Below are positions 1-9,500 of a stretch of 64,000 nucleotides of DNA, one piece after another. A program made the translations under genes and the position numbers. Source of the DNA: CAYNHQ01 sp964397255 (GTDB lineage: Bacteria > Bdellovibrionota_G > JALEGL01 > DATDPG01); the NCBI GenBank assembly GCA_964397255.1, contig CAYNHQ010000012.1:1-64000 (forward strand), written 5' to 3'. How positions within the stretch are numbered: position 1 is the stretch's first letter; every line of letters starts with the position of its first letter. The notes under the pieces were generated by a model. The model did not search any database and was not told the origin of the DNA. It saw only the letters and a program-made list of their open reading frames with translations.

Positions 1-870
1 GACTGCATTTCCGCTATTATCTTTCTGAATTTCGATCCCGTAGGCATTTGCCCCCGGCCCCGGCGAATCCAAATTCGTAATTATGCATGATTCATTTTGA
101 AGTTGCGTCGTGGCCGGCCAAACCGGGCGCCAAAGTTTTTCCAGGATCCGGGGATGACTCCCGTCGGAGAAACGTTCGATGGTCAGGCCGACATCCGCAT
201 CATTTTCGGTCGGCTCCGCCGTCGACTCCCTCACAACGAACATCGGCGGAGTGATTGGAATTCGAAGATTTGGGTCGATTTGAAAAGGAGGTTTCACTCT
301 CGTCATCAGAGGCACACGCAGGGTTAACCCTGTTCCTGTCTCGAATTTCCCCAGAGGCGGGCCCCCCATGAAGAGATCGCGTGACGGTTCTAATTGGAAT
401 TGAATCGCGAAATCTTTCGATTCGACTGCTACCTCAATATGTGCATTGGCCAGGTCACCGTCCACCAGCTGTGCTGGAGGAACGATTGAGATTCCACTTT
501 TCTCTTTGTCATCGGCCCACAAAGACACAAATGTGGAACCGAGACGATTTGGCACGTGAAAGGAGGATCGGATCCACAAAGGGATGGACGACACTTTCGG
601 AGTCGTCCCGTCCGATTTAGCCGCCGAACCACCCGAATTGTTCCCGGATGAGCCGGGTTTGTTCTCTTCTTGGATGTGTTCCGTTTTTCCTTCCGGTGAG
701 GTCGTTGAATGCTGCTCTTGATCCGATTTAGATGTTTTGGTCTTTTCTCTGCTAGTCGCGCTTGTTAATGAGTCGGCAACGGACGGATTTGTTTTCGCCC
801 CGTTTGAGCAAGCGGCCATCGAGAGGAAGACTAAGTAAACGAGGCCAAAAATATGGATTTTGCCCTTCAT
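1..870 (-). CDS. Putative lipoprotein, 3' end beyond the window
   Basis: An open frame of 290 codons runs from an ATG at 870 down to base 1 without a stop, so the gene is cut by the window edge. The first 20 residues are a lipoprotein signal: basic start (MKGK), hydrophobic core, then the lipobox-like SMAAC with Cys20 as the predicted lipidated residue. Residues 21-80 are Ser/Thr/Lys/Gly-rich low complexity, typical of a linker after a lipid anchor. The rest looks like a globular beta-rich domain with no family I recognise. Exported and membrane-anchored is a confident inference; function is unknown. Confidence 0.75.
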   Translation of the reverse strand, partial: MKGKIHIFGLVYLVFLSMAACSNGAKTNPSVADSLTSATSREKTKTSKSDQEQHSTTSPEGKTEHIQEENKPGSSGNNSGGSAAKSDGTTPKVSSIPLWIRSSFHVPNRLGSTFVSLWADDKEKSGISIVPPAQLVDGDLANAHIEVAVESKDFAIQFQLEPSRDLFMGGPPLGKFETGTGLTLRVPLMTRVKPPFQIDPNLRIPITPPMFVVRESTAEPTENDADVGLTIERFSDGSHPRILEKLWRPVWPATTQLQNESCIITNLDSPGPGANAYGIEIQKDNSGNAV

Positions 871-1031
871 ACCAACTCAAAGGCCTCTACACGCAAGAAG
901 AATGCCCCTGATTAATTTATAAATTTCAATGGGTTGCGTGTTCCCTACCGGCCAGGAATTGGGTCATTTTTCCTCCCGAGTCTCATTCCAGCGTCCCCGC
1001 CCAAAAATCAGGCCACCTTAGGACACGCGAG

Positions 1032-1742
1032 CTAAAGGAAATACCTTCGGCCACGACGGTCCCCTTTTCGTTTGATTCCAGGAAAACTAATCAAATCTCG
1101 ATGCGCCGTTTGCCGAGAGACGCTGTTGCCGACGGCTTTGCGATATTCGGGAAGGCTCACATACTTCTTTTCATGCAGGAGCCTCGCAATGACGTAATGA
1201 CGACGCTGAAGAGACGGGGCATATCCTCGTCGCGGTTTTCTCAATTCTTTTGAGATGGGCGGTTCGTTCGAAAAATATCCCCAGCGAAAAAAAGGATCGG
1301 CTGTCATCGATAGAACTTTTTTCGACTCTTTGGGACGAGGCCGGCGCAGCGGATTAAAGTAAAGCTGAAAAGGCGCCGGCTGGAGTTGATCCGTAATGAT
1401 GCTGAAAAATGATTTACGATCCTTTTTCTCACTGAGAAGAGCGCAGTAGTCGGCGATCACACCCCAGACTTGTGGCGAGCGAAAGTTTCGGGAAGCGCTC
1501 CGAATGCGAAACGGGTGGAACTTTATATAATGAGTCGAGAGAAATTCGACTAATATATAAAGCAGTCGGTAGTCAAAACGCGATTCCTCCGCCGCAACAG
1601 CCAGGACTTCTTCATCAGTGAGAAAGGAAAAATGAGCATCTCCATCGCGCTGAAAAACTCTCGCCCCCAAGAGGGATAGGCGCGCATATAGGGAAGCTCG
1701 CTCGCCCAACGCCAGAGGAAAAGTGATTTCCTCAATTCTCAT
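1032..1742 (-). CDS. Hypothetical protein with C-terminal HTH-like segment
   Basis: The protein has 236 residues, is very basic and has no signal peptide. The last 50 residues contain a helix-turn-helix-like stretch (VSRQTAHRDL) followed by a basic wing (KRKGDRRGRRYF), resembling the winged helix at the C-terminus of some Fic-associated and DeoR-type proteins. The N-terminal 180 residues match nothing I know. Its start overlaps the stop of the upstream nucleotidyltransferase remnant by 4 bases (1739-1742), so the two were probably expressed together. A regulator or antitoxin-like role is possible but unproven. Confidence 0.6.
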   Translation of the reverse strand: MRIEEITFPLALGERASLYARLSLLGARVFQRDGDAHFSFLTDEEVLAVAAEESRFDYRLLYILVEFLSTHYIKFHPFRIRSASRNFRSPQVWGVIADYCALLSEKKDRKSFFSIITDQLQPAPFQLYFNPLRRPRPKESKKVLSMTADPFFRWGYFSNEPPISKELRKPRRGYAPSLQRRHYVIARLLHEKKYVSLPEYRKAVGNSVSRQTAHRDLISFPGIKRKGDRRGRRYFL

Positions 1743-1984
1743 TTCTTCTCCATGGCGAAATCACTTCGGGCATCGTCAAATCGGGCCATCGCTTCGCCGG
1801 CGTTCGGATATTTTTCCTTTACGAGTTTCTCGAGATGATTTTCCACAAAATTCAAATCCACTCCTTTAATTCGAAAGAGAGCACGAACATGGGACTCATC
1901 TTTTTGACGGCCCGCAAAAAGTTTCATGATAAGGAGGTCCTCCGGGCCCAACGCGATACAGCGGAGCTTTGTTCCCTCGTACAC
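1739..1984 (-). pseudogene. Remnant of a nucleotidyltransferase, C-terminal part only
   Basis: The 81-residue frame begins at a GTG and contains GPEDLLIMKLFAGRQKDESH, the C-terminal helix pattern of DUF6036/AbiEii-type nucleotidyltransferases (compare PPEYVIARKLEYFREGRSEK in the intact gene at 44426-44998). The N-terminal part with the GS and DxD catalytic motifs is missing. Upstream the same frame continues only to a TAA at 2018-2020 and then enters an AT-rich gap. I therefore read it as a truncated gene. It could still be a small stand-alone protein, since it overlaps the next gene by 4 bases. Confidence 0.5.
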
Positions 1985-2032
1985 CGGGCGAGTACGCGAA
2001 AGATAGTCACTTGGAGATTATGTAAATAAAAC

Positions 2033-2046
2033 ATGTATAGATACAT
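2033..2046. repeat. 14-base palindrome in AT-rich gap
   Basis: ATGTAT-AG-ATACAT forms a perfect inverted repeat with a 2-base spacer. It lies in the AT-rich stretch 2015-2080 between ppx and the 1739-1984 remnant, upstream of the latter on the minus strand. It could be an operator for the downstream pair. No factor can be named. Confidence 0.35.
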
Positions 2047-2077
2047 AAATTATATAACTATTTTAATTTATTGTAAT

Positions 2078-3643
2078 TTATGCAACTTGCCGAGTCGCAG
2101 TAGTTCCATTTCGAGCCATCGAAACGAGACGCAGTTTTCGGTCGAACAAAAGCTGAAACAAATCCGATTTTCGGATAGCCGCTTCACGCTCAATGTCGAC
2201 ATTTCGAGTTGAAATCAGCGCCATCTGAACTCGCGTGTCGGAAACTCGGCATCGAACCTCTCGAATCCCCTGAGAATGACGCCGGTCAAGTGCGTCGGCA
2301 ATGCGGAGAATTGCTGCCAATTTTCCGACAATTTCCCGGTCTTCTTGTGAAAGAGCTTTCCACGACGCATGTTTCTTTCGGGGAAGGGATCCCCGATGAT
2401 AGCGGGTCACCTGTCCAATGAGGTCGCGTTCACGGGGGGTAAATCCTTCCAAAGGCGCATGAGCGATTAAATGATAGGAATTCTTATGGTGATCTCTGTA
2501 CCCCACGGCATAACCCACATCGTGCAGGACCGCTGCCGACTCCAATAGATCCCGCCAATCGGGATCCAGGTCCAATGGATCTGCAAGTTCATCAAAGAGA
2601 GAAAGCGAAATTTTCCGGACATGCTCCGAATGAGGTTGTTCGTATCCCATCGCCCTTCCAAACGCTTCGACAATTTCAATTCGTTTTCGGCCCGTAATCG
2701 GAATCTTTTTCCCATGCATTCGGTCGATCATTCGCTGAAGAAGGGCTCGACGAATTCCGCCCGAATTCACACGCAATGTGTTCACTTTCAAAAAGACCAT
2801 GAATTCAAAAAGTATCGCCGCGCCAGCAACGATAATATCGGCGCGCTCCGGTGAAAGACCGGACATCTTTTTTCTCTCTTCCGTAGTTCGACGAAGTAGT
2901 GCTTCCAGAAGATGTCGAATATCCGCCTGTGTCATTTCAAACCCTTGGGCAGGTCTTCCCGACATTCCGCTTCGGGCCATTGCCAATTGGGCCAGCGCAT
3001 TCGCTGTGCCTCCCGATGCAATCATGATTTCCGGAGGGACGGAAAGGTCGATGTCGGAGGATTTGAGTTCTTTCCGAATCGACTTCGACAATTTTCGAAA
3101 TTCTTCTTTCTTGACCGGATCGGTGGTGAGAAACCGTTCCGTAAAAACGACGGAACCGATCGGGAGAGTATGAATATCTTTGATAATGTTCTTTACGGAA
3201 AGGACGACTTCCGTGCTACCCCCTCCCACATCTACAACGGCGCAGCGCTGAGCTGTTAAATTAAAATTTCTTGCGGCACTTTCAAACGCTAATCGCGCTT
3301 CTTCCTGTCCCGAAATTACACGCACTCGCAATCCCGAGAATGTCCGGACTTGATCGACGAAATCTTGTCGATTCCTCGCATTTCGAATCGCGCTCGTGGC
3401 AACCACCGAGCGTCGAACAACTCCCCGCGCCCGAAAAATATCGGCGATTTTTCGAAGCGCTTCGAGCGCCCGAACCATACTGGCCTTGGAAAGTGTTCCC
3501 TGCTTGGTCATCCCCGCCGCCAATCGGATCGGAGCGCGCTCATCATCGAGAATGCGATACGTTCCATCGGGCAAGGGTTCGACAATCATGGCTCGGATAG
3601 CGTTGGAGCCTATATCGATGACTCCGATCGGCCGTCGACTCAT
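2078..3643 (-). CDS. ppx: Exopolyphosphatase / pppGpp phosphohydrolase, Ppx-GppA family
   Basis: This enzyme hydrolyses terminal phosphates from inorganic polyphosphate and/or the gamma phosphate of pppGpp. The 521-residue protein has the actin-like ATPase fold: phosphate-1 motif VIDIGSNAIR at the N-terminus and phosphate-2 motif DVGGGSTEV near residue 140. A C-terminal HD-type domain (LHDVGYAVG, then HHKNSYH) makes up the last 200 residues, as in long Ppx/GppA proteins. It is divergent from the tRNA-Sec/acyl-CoA dehydrogenase side and followed by an AT-rich gap. Which substrate dominates cannot be read from the sequence. Confidence 0.93.
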   Translation of the reverse strand: MSRRPIGVIDIGSNAIRAMIVEPLPDGTYRILDDERAPIRLAAGMTKQGTLSKASMVRALEALRKIADIFRARGVVRRSVVATSAIRNARNRQDFVDQVRTFSGLRVRVISGQEEARLAFESAARNFNLTAQRCAVVDVGGGSTEVVLSVKNIIKDIHTLPIGSVVFTERFLTTDPVKKEEFRKLSKSIRKELKSSDIDLSVPPEIMIASGGTANALAQLAMARSGMSGRPAQGFEMTQADIRHLLEALLRRTTEERKKMSGLSPERADIIVAGAAILFEFMVFLKVNTLRVNSGGIRRALLQRMIDRMHGKKIPITGRKRIEIVEAFGRAMGYEQPHSEHVRKISLSLFDELADPLDLDPDWRDLLESAAVLHDVGYAVGYRDHHKNSYHLIAHAPLEGFTPRERDLIGQVTRYHRGSLPRKKHASWKALSQEDREIVGKLAAILRIADALDRRHSQGIREVRCRVSDTRVQMALISTRNVDIEREAAIRKSDLFQLLFDRKLRLVSMARNGTTATRQVA

Positions 3644-3703
3644 ATGCGAATCATAACTCCGCTATAAGATTTAAACGACCCAAATATGGTAGGAGAGGAA
3701 AGC

Positions 3704-3798
3704 GGAAGTGCGAGGGGCCTGGTGACTTCCCTGGTCTTCAAAACCAGTGTGCGCCTCTAAGGGGTGCAGGTCGGTTCGATTCCGATGCACTTCCGCCA
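3704..3798 (+). tRNA. selC: tRNA-Sec (anticodon TCA)
   Basis: The 95-nt gene (CCA at 3796-3798 encoded) has an 8-bp acceptor stem (GGAAGTGC with GCACTTCC), a 5-bp anticodon stem CTGGT/ACCAG around loop CTTCAAA with anticodon TCA, and a long variable arm (GCGCCTCTAAGGGGTGC). The T arm carries GGTTCGATTCC. The 8+5 acceptor-T arrangement and long variable arm are diagnostic for bacterial selenocysteine tRNA, which reads UGA with SelB. No selA, selB or selD gene and no selenoprotein with an in-frame TGA was found in the window, so the rest of the system must lie elsewhere. Confidence 0.95.
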
Positions 3799-3849
3799 AC
3801 TATTCCCGAATATGGAAATCCCATACGGCTTGAGTTAAGGTCCCGCGCC

Positions 3850-5001
3850 ATGATCGATTTTAGTCTGACGGATGAGCAAAAGGCCCTTCAACAGCTAGCC
3901 AGGGATTTCGCTCAAAAAGAGATGGCGCCGAAGGCGGCACATCACGACAAAACGGGTGAATTTCCTCTCGATACACTCAAAAAAGCCTGGGAACTGGGGT
4001 TAATGAACACACATATTCCCCAGGCATTTGGCGGGCTCGGGCTATCAGTTCTCGAGGGTTGTTTAATTGCGGAAGAAACGGGTGCCGCATGTACGGGAAT
4101 GGCCACAGCGATGGAAGCCAATATGCTGGCCGAAGCGCCCGTCATTGTCGGAGGAAACGACGACCAAAAGAAACGATTCCTCACACCTCTGACCGAAGCA
4201 CTAAAATTTGCAGCGTACTGTGTCACCGAACCCGCAGCCGGCTCCGATGTTCAGGGAATTAAGACGAAAGCGAAGAAAGTCGGAAATGACTACGTCCTCA
4301 ATGGCGAAAAAATGTGGATTACGTCCGCATCGGTCGCCGATTGGTATTTTGTTCTCGCCTACACAGATCCAGATAAAAAATTTAAGGGAATGAGCTGCTT
4401 TGTAGTCCCGCGTTCGAGCGACGGAGTGGTGGTGGGGAAAAAAGAAATCAATATGGGCCAGCGCTGTTCCGACACGAGAGCCGTGAAATTTAATGATGTA
4501 AAAGTTCCCGAAGCGAACCGTCTCGGAAAAGAAGGAGACGGCTTTTTAATCGCCATGTCGGCTTTCGATCACAGTCGACCTGTGGTCGCTGCCGCCGGCG
4601 TCGGATTGGCTCGCGCCGCGATGGAACATGCGATTCGATACGCCGGTGAACGACAAACCTTCGGCGTTCCGATCGCGAAACATCAGGCGGTAGCATTTAT
4701 GATCGCCGATATGGCCAAAGATATAGAAGCCGCCCGAATGCTCACCTGGCTTGCCGCTTGGACTGTAGACCAAGGGAAACGAAACACACTCCAAGCCGCT
4801 TACGCGAAAGCCTTTGCTGCCGATACGGCCATGCGTGTGGCCACCGATGCTGTGCAGGTATTCGGCGGATACGGTTTCAATACGGAATATCCCGTCGAGA
4901 AACTGATGCGAGACGCAAAAATTCTTCAGATTTACGAAGGAACCTCACAAATTCAACGACTGATTATTGCGAAGGAAATATTCGATCGGAAAGGAAGCTG
5001 A
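3850..5001 (+). CDS. Acyl-CoA dehydrogenase
   Basis: This 383-residue FAD flavoprotein of standard family length catalyses the first alpha,beta-dehydrogenation step of fatty acid beta-oxidation and passes electrons to ETF. Visible motifs are the FAD/substrate segment YCVTEPAAGSDV with the following WITSA, the arginine of ERQTFGVPI, and the C-terminal QIYEGTSQIQR, whose Glu363 is the position of the catalytic base in medium- and short-chain enzymes. Chain-length preference cannot be assigned. An M20 peptidase follows one base after the stop. The matching electron acceptor, ETF-ubiquinone oxidoreductase, is at 23248-24912. Confidence 0.95.
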   Translation: MIDFSLTDEQKALQQLARDFAQKEMAPKAAHHDKTGEFPLDTLKKAWELGLMNTHIPQAFGGLGLSVLEGCLIAEETGAACTGMATAMEANMLAEAPVIVGGNDDQKKRFLTPLTEALKFAAYCVTEPAAGSDVQGIKTKAKKVGNDYVLNGEKMWITSASVADWYFVLAYTDPDKKFKGMSCFVVPRSSDGVVVGKKEINMGQRCSDTRAVKFNDVKVPEANRLGKEGDGFLIAMSAFDHSRPVVAAAGVGLARAAMEHAIRYAGERQTFGVPIAKHQAVAFMIADMAKDIEAARMLTWLAAWTVDQGKRNTLQAAYAKAFAADTAMRVATDAVQVFGGYGFNTEYPVEKLMRDAKILQIYEGTSQIQRLIIAKEIFDRKGS

Positions 5002-5002
5002 G

Positions 5003-6373
5003 ATGGCTGTTACACGTGATCAAATTGATAAATGCATTCGAGATCAGAAAGATGTTTTCCTAAAGGACTATAAGAAAATTGTGGAAATCCCCTCAGTGAG
5101 TTCTCAGCCCGATCATAAAAACGATATGCAAAAATGTGCCGAGCTTGCCCTGAGCTACCTTAAATTGGCTGGCGCTGACGCTCAGATTTTCCAAACCAAT
5201 GGCCATCCAGGTGTGTTTGGACATATTGAAAACAAACCGGGAGCGCCAACGGTTGCGATTTACAATCACCTCGACGTTCAACCAGCAGAAAAGGGAAAAG
5301 ATGGTTGGACGATGGATCCCTTCGTCTTTACCGAAAAAGCTGGCCGTTTTTACGGCCGAGGAACCACTGACGACAAAGGCCCAGCCATGACCGCGTTATG
5401 GGCCGCAAAGATTACGCGCGAGCTCCGCATTCCGATCAACATCGAGTTTATTTGGGAACTAGAGGAGGAGATCGGTTGCATTCATTTCGAAGAGTTTCTT
5501 GCAAAAGCAAAAACACATGTACGAGCCCACTCAATTGCCGTTTCCGATACACAATGGATCGCCGCCGGAAAACCGGCGATAGGCAAAGGATTGCGGGGAA
5601 TCGTCACGTTTGAACTCACACTTCGAACAGCGAAGCACGACATGCATTCGGGCGTGGTAGGCGGAATCGCAAGAAATCCCGTCGCTGAACTTCTCTGGAC
5701 GCTGAACCAATGTGTCGATGGCCGAACGGGTGAAATCAAGATTCCCGGTCTGGACAAAACTTGGGACCCCCCCACAAAAAGTGAAATCGAAGAGCTGGTG
5801 GAAACTGGATTTTCTGTCTCCAAATTCAAGAGTGATGTCGGAATGGAAAAAATGCGGAACGAGGAAGTTCACGAAGTTCTTAAACGAATTTGGCTCAGTC
5901 CCACCTTCGAGGTTCATAGTGTTGTGGGAGGTTATCAGGGTCCGGGAGTTAAGACAGCGATCGCTCCCGAGGCAAGAGCCAAATGCAGCATGCGACTCGT
6001 GGGTCATCAGGATCCGAAAGCAATTTTCGAATTGGTCAAGGCGCATATCCAAAAAATCAATCCAGACATTGAAATTGAACTCGAAGGAATGATGCATCCC
6101 TACACCGCTCCGAAGAAGATCCCCCATTTCGCTTTTGCCGAAGAAGCCATTCAATTCGGGTTCGGGCCCAAACCCGCGTACTCCCGTGAAGGGGGTTCTA
6201 TAGGTGCGGTGGTACTCATGAGCCGAATGATTCAGGTTCCCATCCTTCTGTTAGGGTTAAGTCTTCCTCAAGACAATTATCATGGCCCCGACGAATCCTT
6301 TGCTTGGGAGCAAATCGAGGGGGGCGTACGAACCTTTGTGAAGTATTTCGAACTTTTGTCTTCGTCGAAATAG
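5003..6373 (+). CDS. M20 family metallopeptidase (dipeptidase-like)
   Basis: A 456-residue cytosolic dizinc hydrolase of the M20/ArgE/DapE/CNDP superfamily. Metal and catalytic motifs are in order: YNHLDVQP, GRGTTDDKGP, the catalytic EEEIG, and late in the protein REGGS and the metal-binding His of QDNYHGPDE. The overall pattern is closest to dipeptidases of the CNDP/PepV type. I chose ATG 5003 over a longer in-frame start at 4967 because it follows AAGGAAG and avoids overlap with the dehydrogenase, which ends at 5001. The pair looks co-transcribed. The exact peptide substrate is unknown. Confidence 0.88.
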   Translation: MAVTRDQIDKCIRDQKDVFLKDYKKIVEIPSVSSQPDHKNDMQKCAELALSYLKLAGADAQIFQTNGHPGVFGHIENKPGAPTVAIYNHLDVQPAEKGKDGWTMDPFVFTEKAGRFYGRGTTDDKGPAMTALWAAKITRELRIPINIEFIWELEEEIGCIHFEEFLAKAKTHVRAHSIAVSDTQWIAAGKPAIGKGLRGIVTFELTLRTAKHDMHSGVVGGIARNPVAELLWTLNQCVDGRTGEIKIPGLDKTWDPPTKSEIEELVETGFSVSKFKSDVGMEKMRNEEVHEVLKRIWLSPTFEVHSVVGGYQGPGVKTAIAPEARAKCSMRLVGHQDPKAIFELVKAHIQKINPDIEIELEGMMHPYTAPKKIPHFAFAEEAIQFGFGPKPAYSREGGSIGAVVLMSRMIQVPILLLGLSLPQDNYHGPDESFAWEQIEGGVRTFVKYFELLSSSK

Positions 6374-6503
6374 TTCTATCCCCTCTATGCCCCAACTGCT
6401 GAGCACTACCCACCCAGCCACTAAGGATTAGCGGATTAAGGGTTTAATATTAATAAATTATTTTTGATCCTCTTTGGCATGTCGGTTGCGGAATGCCCTT
6501 TCG

Positions 6504-6532
6504 TTGACGCAAGGCACAAAAAAGCCTATAAG
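6504..6532 (+). promoter_or_regulatory. Sigma-70-type promoter of the surface metalloprotease
   Basis: A -35 box TTGACG (6504-6509), 17-base spacer and -10 box TATAAG (6527-6532) precede the gene at 6557. The expected start near 6539 leaves an 18-base leader containing the ribosome site GGAGG (6545-6549). The extended -10 region (TATAAGGC, then AAAATTCG a few bases on) is shared with the promoter at 26297-26326. Confidence 0.65.
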
Positions 6533-6556
6533 GCAAAAAAATTCGGAGGTTCGTCG

Positions 6557-9500
6557 ATGAAAGTCAGGATTTCGATTGGAGTTCTTTTCACGTTTCTTCT
6601 CTCTTCCTCTTCGGCGTTCCAGAAACCTGACATTCAAAAGACGATTAAACTTCATACTCCCCCTCGCCCTCCGACTCTTTCGGAAACCAAGAGAGTTCAA
6701 TTGGAGGATCATAAAGGAATTGCATTAAACGGTCGTGTCAAAAACTCCCGTGATCTAGAAACATTTTTGCGCTCGTATATTGATATGAATTCATCCCCAT
6801 TAGGCGGTCTTCGTTCATCTGACTTTCGACTGGATTATATCAATGTAGTCCCCGGGAAATTGGGATCAGCCGACATCGGGTACGCCAACTTCATTCAACG
6901 TTTTGGAGACCTTGATGTAGATGGCGGATTGATCACTTTTACGGTCAAGATTCTTTCCAATAAAACGAAGGTGGTTTCGGCCCGGGCAAATGCTTACCCG
7001 GAAGCACGAACTTCGGGACTTCTTTCCCTCGATCAAAGATCCGCCAAGGAAAATGTGAAGAAACACTTACGGTCGATGAATGTCGAATCCGATCTCGTGC
7101 CCATGGGCAGAAAAATACGATTCATCGATGGAAAATGGAGAACGTTGGAAGACTTCGCGGTCACTGCCCGAGGGCTTTGCTCTGCCGTGGATCTGGAAAC
7201 GGGTGAGACCTTCTTATGGGATGGAAGAGTCTTTCTCGATGTCACCGGATCGGTCAATGGTCGAGGAGTTCTCTTTGATCCGCTCGCTACAGGAACCAAC
7301 CTGAATCAGATTCCTCTTTCCGATCTTAAAGTAAATTTGGCCGGGGGATCTTCGGCATTTTCGGATTTTGCGGGCAATTTTACCCTTCCCAACAGCGGGA
7401 CCACCGCGGTTGGAATTTCGGCCGAATTGCTTGGAAGTTGGTCGGATGTGGCGGATCAAAATTTAACGGATCTAACTTACAACGGCACGGCTACGCCGGG
7501 CACACCTGTAAATATTCTCTTCAATCCTTCCGGATCTCTCGAAACGGATGTCGCGCAAGTCAACGGTTACTACCATGCGACACGAGTCCACAACTGGGCC
7601 GTTTCGAAAGGTGCCAATCCCACGGGAATCAACATTCCGATCCCAACAAACGTTAATCTTTCCAGCACGTGTAACGCGTATTACACGCCCGGCTCCCCCA
7701 GCATTAATTTTTATAAGAGCGGTGGCGGTTGCATTAACACTGCATTCGATACGGTCATCTACCATGAGTATGGACATTTTGTGGATGACATGATCGGAGG
7801 AATTTCCTATGTCGATGGATTAAGCGAGGGCTGGGGAGACACCCTAGCGGTATATATCAGTGGACAGCCTCTGATCGGTGAAGGATTTTGGGGAACCGCC
7901 GGTTCCACCGTTCGCACCGCCGACAACAGCTATATTTACAACGCTTCCGACGAGGTTCACACCAGCGGCCAAGCATGGGCAGGATTCAATTGGAACCTCC
8001 GCAACAATTTAATCGCCTCTCAAGGAGCGGCCAATGGAATTGCCATGGCCGAAAACTTGGTGATTCCCGTTTATTGGGCCAACTCTCCAGATATTCCTTC
8101 TGCGGTACGAGAAGTGGCTTTACGCGATGATCCGGACGACGACTTAAACAACGGCTATCCTCACCAAGCTGAAATCATAGCGGCTGCCAATGCGCATGGT
8201 TTGGGCTATGTCATTACTCCCGATTCCACTCCACCCACGATAGATATTGTCGCTCCCTCCGATGGAGCCACAGTAGCCGGAACGGTTACAGTCAACACCA
8301 ACGCTACGGACAACGTGAAATTGGTGCGTGTAGAGTTTTATATCGACGGAACTCTTCAATACACCGATACCACGGCCCCATTTGGTTGGACATTCAGTTC
8401 ATGCAATTATGCGAATGGATCTCATTCGCTTATGGCGAAGGCATTTGACTATGCGGGTAATTCAGCTTCCGACACGATCTCTATAACCATCCAGAACGAC
8501 GTTATTTCACCGGTCATAACGGCTCCCGTGTCCGGAAGCACCGTTAATAATACAGTGCCCGTTGCAGCTACAGCTTCTTCATGTGCTTCGCAAGTGAGCT
8601 TGTACGTCGATAATTCACTTGTTGGATCGGACTCCACCACACCTTACTCGTGGCAGTGGGATTCGAATTCCGTATCGAACGGCGCCCATTCCATGGTGGC
8701 TCGCGCTTATGTAAACGGCAACCCCACAGACAGCACACCCGTGAACGTCACCGTCGCAAATACCGTTCCTGTCAATGTGGCCACATATGACTCCACCCGA
8801 ATGGCACCCCGTTGCGCAAACAGCGGTAATTCATGCGATTCAGGAGCGTATCTTTTAAACGGCCGAGGAACGATCAGCGGAGGTGTGGAATCAAACCAAC
8901 CCAACACACTACAAGCCTCTTGCCCCGATGGTATGGTCGGAAGTTATCATGTGGATGAGTCGATCGATCGAGTAACGATCTCGACACTGGATGGAACTCT
9001 CTTGGCACCTGGAAAATCTGTGAGGGTCGATACAAAAGTATGGGCCTGGTCTATTTCGGATCATCTTGACCTTTACTACGCCACTGATGCAAATGCCCCG
9101 AGCTGGACCTTCATTACCACACTCGATCCCACGACATCCGGACCTCAAACATTAACCACTACATACACTCTCCCAAGCGGACCTCTTCAAGCCGTACGTG
9201 CTCGCTTCCGATATTTAGGGACCGTCGGGCCTTGTTCTGCGTCCAGTAGTTACGACGATCATGACGACCTGGCTTTTCCCGTCGGCCTTCCCGACACTCT
9301 TCCACCGTCGGTCGTATTCCTTTCACCCATTAGCGGAAGCTCCGTTAGTGGAACCATCTCCATCAACGTCGATGCGACCGACAATGTCGGTGTAACGACG
9401 GTGAAGTTTTTCAAAGATGGAATCCCTATCGGCGAAGACACGACGGCTCCCTACTCCCTATCTTGGAATACAGCGAATGATCCTAATGGCTATCATACGT

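Noticed and set aside
3850..6373. Selenoprotein next to tRNA-Sec
   Set aside because: Both neighbouring genes are full-length with ordinary stops. No in-frame TGA followed by continued homology was seen anywhere in the window.
6520..6540. Small hairpin GCCTATAAGGC followed by A-run as a terminator
   Set aside because: The stem has only four base pairs, and the sequence is the -10 region of a good promoter.
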